Below, piece after piece: positions 60,529-64,000 of a stretch of 64,000 nucleotides of DNA. A program made the translations under genes and the position numbers. Under the pieces are notes generated by a model, which worked only from the letters and a program-made list of their open reading frames with translations, did no database searches and was not told where the DNA came from. Position 1 is the stretch's first letter; every line of letters starts with the position of its first letter. This DNA is from Odobenus rosmarus divergens (lineage: Eukaryota > Chordata > Mammalia > Carnivora > Odobenidae), in NCBI RefSeq assembly GCF_000321225.1, contig NW_004450459.1, positions 407,835 to 471,834 on the forward strand. Direction: 5' to 3'.

Positions 60529-60713
60529 GGGGTGCCTGGGTGGCTCAGTTGTTAAGCATCTGCCTTCGGCTCAGGTCATGATCCCAGGGTCCTGGGATCG
60601 AGCCCCGTATTGGCCTTCCTGCTCAGCGGGAAGCCTGCTTCTCCCTCTCCCACTCCCCCTGCTTGTGCCGTCTCTCTCTCTCTGTCAAATAAATAAATAA
60701 AATCTTAAAGAAA
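60529..60713 (+). mobile_element. Can-SINE
   Basis: Forward copy with head GGGGTGCCTGGGTGGCTCAG. TSD AAGAACTGACCCTACC / AAGAACGGACCCTACC at 60513 and 60714. Confidence 0.96.
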
Positions 60714-60729
60714 AAGAACGGACCCTACC

Positions 60730-62454
60730 AAAGTTGGTGTTTTGGGTGGTTCGTCTATTGAATTTTGATACAACTTTTGAAAGGACAGTGAGTATAAACA
60801 TAAGATTTGAATGCTGGGTCTATAAATTAAAAATTGAGAGTAGGTAAAAAATTGGATCAGATATATTTCGAATCTGTTCCGATATTGTGCTTTGACTTAA
60901 TATCTTTTGGGCATTAATATGCCCAAAAGGTTAGGTTAATATTTTTGGTATGTCATATTGAAATATCAGTGAGAAAAGTTTTACTCCTTTGGAGAAATTC
61001 TCTTTGCAACATAATTGTTCCAGTTTTCTGATTTAAACATGCTTTGTACCTGAAACAAAACCTCAGGAGTAGAAACTAATTTTAATAAAGGTATGAAATG
61101 TACATTTGACATTTGCTTTTTAATAGGAAAAACAAATATCTGTATTCTCATTCCCATTTTTAAGTGTGACTGGGCAGCATGTTGGTGGAGGCTTAGTTGA
61201 GAAATTGCGTAATTCAAGTAGAAGGGATTTCTGGTTAAAATTAAATTTACCAGTGTTCTAAATGTTGAGTGTTTTATGTTTTAAATGGAATAATGTCTAA
61301 TGTGGTAGAAACTTATGTATGTAAAAACTGGCTTTGCAAACTCTCCTGGGGGAAAAAAGTAAATCTTCTGAACTTAGAAAATCAACTTCCTCTCCTCTCA
61401 GACACTGTCTTCATTTCTTTCTCTCTTTGGACCTTGAAAGTATGGCATCTTTATTTTATGGGAGGGGGGCAAATTGTCACTTGTGCACAGTGCCACTGAA
61501 AGCATTAGACACCTACTGACTTGTGTGGAGCACTGTCGGCTATTTAGTAGTTTGTGTTGGAAGTCTATGTGTGCAAAATGAATTATCTGTCACAGAAAAT
61601 AGCACAAGTAATTATATTTTACTCGTGCCATGGGTTCGGAATCTGGTTCCTATTTGAGGTGTTCTGGCACTTGATTTGTCATTTTCCACAGAGGATCAGG
61701 CTGTAGAGGTCTGACACATGTACCACACTCATTATATACTCATGAAAAACATTAGAACCCTGGTATATTCATTTATGTTTAGATTATTCCTTTTTCTGTG
61801 GATAGGGCACTTGTTAATGCCCTTGATGATATTAAGATATATAGAATATAAAATATAAAATATATTGTTTGGAGAGCATAGGTTCAGAGTAAAGGGGATT
61901 CAGTGGTCTTAAGAGAGACTTTTATCCAGGTTGTAATAGAACCAGAGAATGTATTTGTTTGGCTTCTGACTTTGGAAGATTGCTGCTGCTGCCACTCTAA
62001 CCAGAATTAGTTCCTTAAAGCCTTCATTTCTTTGCATTAACCCCTGAATCAGGTCCAGTGGGAGAAAAGGGAAGAGAATGGGGTGCATCTGACTGGCAGA
62101 GCCTACAAGGGAGACCTGTAAAGTGGATGTTGGGCACGTTTGTTTTAGTGGAAGGTAGCCTTGGCTTCTCACTAAGACTCAACTAGAGGGCAATTCTCCA
62201 AATACAGAAATGGAATTTAAATGCTCTAGGATTAAATATGTACTACATAAACTATTTAATAACTAAAACCAATAATTAAGTAATGTTCAGTTCCCATTTT
62301 AGTGCTTCCAGAAGTACCATTACCTTGTTATAGACAGGATAATAAACCGGATTGAATTGGATCATAGCTTTCTGTAAATTTAGTCTAGCCTCCTAGGGAT
62401 AATGGTTGAATTAGTAGGTTTCTCTGGTTTTTATCAGAAAACATTTAAACATTC
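60730..62454. other. AGPS: AGPS intron 2, nothing recognised
   Basis: Non-coding. It contains a short inverted pair around 60907-60930 (CTTTTGGGCATTAATATGCCCAAAAGG), a 27-base near-perfect palindrome. Confidence 0.5.
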
Positions 62455-62650
62455 TTTAAGATAATAATAGCTATTATTTAATTGAGTGCCTACTGAATTA
62501 TCTTAAAATAACCCTAAGATGGGTAGTGGTATTTTCTTAAAAAGAATTAAGAGATTGAGGATGAGAGAGGTTAAATAGCTTATTTGAGGTCACTTGCTCA
62601 GCAGGAAATTGGGATTAAAACCCAAGTGTTTTTAAGCTTTGTTCTTGTGC
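62455..62650 (-). mobile_element. MIR SINE
   Basis: Antisense MIR: AATAATAGCTATTATTTAATTGAGTGCCTACTG, GAGAGAGGTTAAATAGCTTATTTGAGGTCACTTGCTC, GGGATTAAAACCCAAG. Confidence 0.8.
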
Positions 62651-62863
62651 TGTTTCTATTGTACTGTTCTTCTGCAGATAACCATATTCATCTATTGTAT
62701 TGATCTTGTTTTCTCTCCAAACTCTGAGAGCACTTTATAGTAGCCTTCTACCTGCTCTACACTAGCACAGTAGAAAAATTGTAAAAAATTACCCTGTGAC
62801 AGAAATTCCTATTTTTCCAGTGAAAGACACAGTGCAAAAGCAAAAGAAGGTTGTGATATTCTT

Positions 62864-63076
62864 TTTTTTTTTAAATTTTAAAAAGATTTTATTTATTCAT
62901 TTGAGACACAGAGATAGAGAGATAGAGAGCATGAGCAGGGGGAGAGGCAGAGGGAGAGGGAGAAGCAGGCCCCTTGCTGAGCCGGGAGCCCGATGTGGGG
63001 CTCAATCCCAGGACCCTGGGACCACGACCTGAGCTGAAGGCAGACACCCAACCATCTGAGCCACCCAGGCGCCCCT
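62864..63076 (-). mobile_element. Can-SINE
   Basis: Inverted copy ending GCCACCCAGGCGCCCC. Perfect 16-bp TSD AGGTTGTGATATTCTT at 62848-62863 and 63077-63092. Confidence 0.97.
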
Positions 63077-63176
63077 AGGTTGTGATATTCTTAAAAGAGA
63101 AAATGGAATTTATGACTAGAAAGGATGATTTACAAGAATACGCTGATTAGGCTGAACAGTATTAATTCACCCCCCC

Positions 63177-63364
63177 TTTTTTTTTAAAGATTTTATTTAT
63201 TTATTTATAAGACAGAGAGAGGGAATATGAACAGGGGGAGTGGGAGAGGGAGAAGCAGACTTCCCGCAGAGCAGGGAGCCCGATGGGGGGCTCGATCCCA
63301 GGACCCTGGGATCATGACCTGAGCTGAAGGCAGATGCTTAACAACTGAGCCACCCAGGCATCCC
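63177..63364 (-). mobile_element. Can-SINE
   Basis: Inverted copy ending GCCACCCAGGCATCCC. TSD ATTAATTCACCC(CCCC)TTTT at 63161 and ATTAATTCACCCTTTT at 63365. Confidence 0.95.
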
Positions 63365-63408
63365 ATTAATTCACCCTTTTGTATTAATAATATTAGACTG
63401 TGAGGACA

Positions 63409-63439
<31 letters not shown>

Positions 63440-63765
63440 AGTGAGGACAGTTTTTGAAATTTTTTGTAAAGACTTTTTATTCTGGCATTATAGTGGACTG
63501 AACAAATTACATATCTTTTGTTCTCTATAACTGCATAGAAAACATGAATAAGATATCCTAAGAAAGATATAAAACAGAGCTGGGAAGAAAGGGGAATTCT
63601 TAGGTGCCAGCAACCAAGGGTGAGTTTCAATGAAAATTTATAGGGATTCCCTTATTTCTGATCCAAAGACATTGAAAAGGTAAGAAATTTTTATAAGCAA
63701 ATGTGGTTGATTGTGTATATTTTTGGGAGGGTAACATTGACATTTCAAACCCAGCCATTAAATTA

Positions 63766-63790
63766 GTATATGTGCTGCCGAAGCAAGCAC
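63766..63790 (-). ncRNA. RNU6: U6 snRNA 5'-end micro-insertion, copy 2
   Basis: This is a second antisense copy of U6 nt 1-25, with one mismatch in the 5' stem (GTGCTTGC for GTGCTCGC). One extra base follows its 5' end (63791). It is flanked by a 15-16 bp direct repeat (CCAGCCATTAAATTAG at 63751-63766 and 63792-63807; the last G is shared with the insert edge). There is no A-tail and no downstream U6 sequence. The target begins TAA in the U6 direction, matching U6 nt 26-28. It has the same structure and breakpoint as the copy 23.7 kb upstream but a different target sequence, so it is an independent insertion. Confidence 0.88.
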
Positions 63791-64000
63791 TCCAGCCATT
63801 AAATTAGAAGCAATTATTATAAACTGTTAGAGATCTTTGGGAAAAATCTGAAGCTTTTTCCTGAACACAATCTTATCTTCTGAACATAGTTACAGTTTGT
63901 CAGGTTATAAATCCTTAGGTTTATTATCTTGCCATTCTTACTCCTTCTAGATATAGATGAATTGAGTCCTCCTGGGTTTAAACAGCAGAAGGCAATACTT

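Overview
This is vertebrate nuclear DNA from a carnivoran mammal, not a prokaryotic or viral window. About 35 copies of a tRNA-derived carnivore SINE (Can-SINE/SINEC) run through it. Each has the head GCGCCTGGGTGGCTCAG, a CT-rich body and an AATAAAATCTT-A(n) tail, and many are flanked by clean target-site duplications (TSDs). Their sequence is the arctoid type (bear, seal or weasel relatives). The dog-specific and cat-specific SINE diagnostics are absent. The L1 3' ends also fit an arctoid carnivore. The species itself is an inference.

Layout. Positions 1-28,000 hold no gene I can support: ancient L2, MIR, L1M, MLT1 and hAT repeats overlaid by young SINEs, plus a few microsatellites. A TATA-less CpG-island promoter at about 28,100-28,700 contains coding exon 1 of AGPS (alkylglycerone-phosphate synthase, the peroxisomal ether-lipid enzyme) on the + strand at 28,414-28,661. 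Intron 1 is about 30.8 kb (28,662-59,503). Coding exon 2 is 59,504-59,593, and the window ends inside intron 2. The two exons join in frame and encode the first 112 complete codons, including the PTS2 peroxisome signal RLRVLSGHL at residues 33-41. The catalytic FAD domain lies beyond the window.

Intron 1 carries a nearly full-length but dead L1 on the minus strand (about 41,426-49,230). It has been broken by five SINEs and an almost intact RPL32 processed pseudogene (44,664-45,171). It also contains two minute L1 3'-end insertions and a 59-bp tandem duplication.

The most unusual signals are two 25-nt fragments of the 5' end of U6 snRNA (40,039-40,063 and 63,766-63,790). Both are antisense and flanked by 15-16 bp TSDs without any A-tail. 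They look like tailless retro-insertions that ended at the same U6 nucleotide. Also notable are a 159-bp single-locus duplication (26,213 / 26,764), an internally deleted 109-bp SINE with perfect TSDs, and an in-frame ATG 26 codons upstream of the AGPS start. I found no new multi-gene system. Most short open frames are SINE, L1 or CpG-island artefacts.
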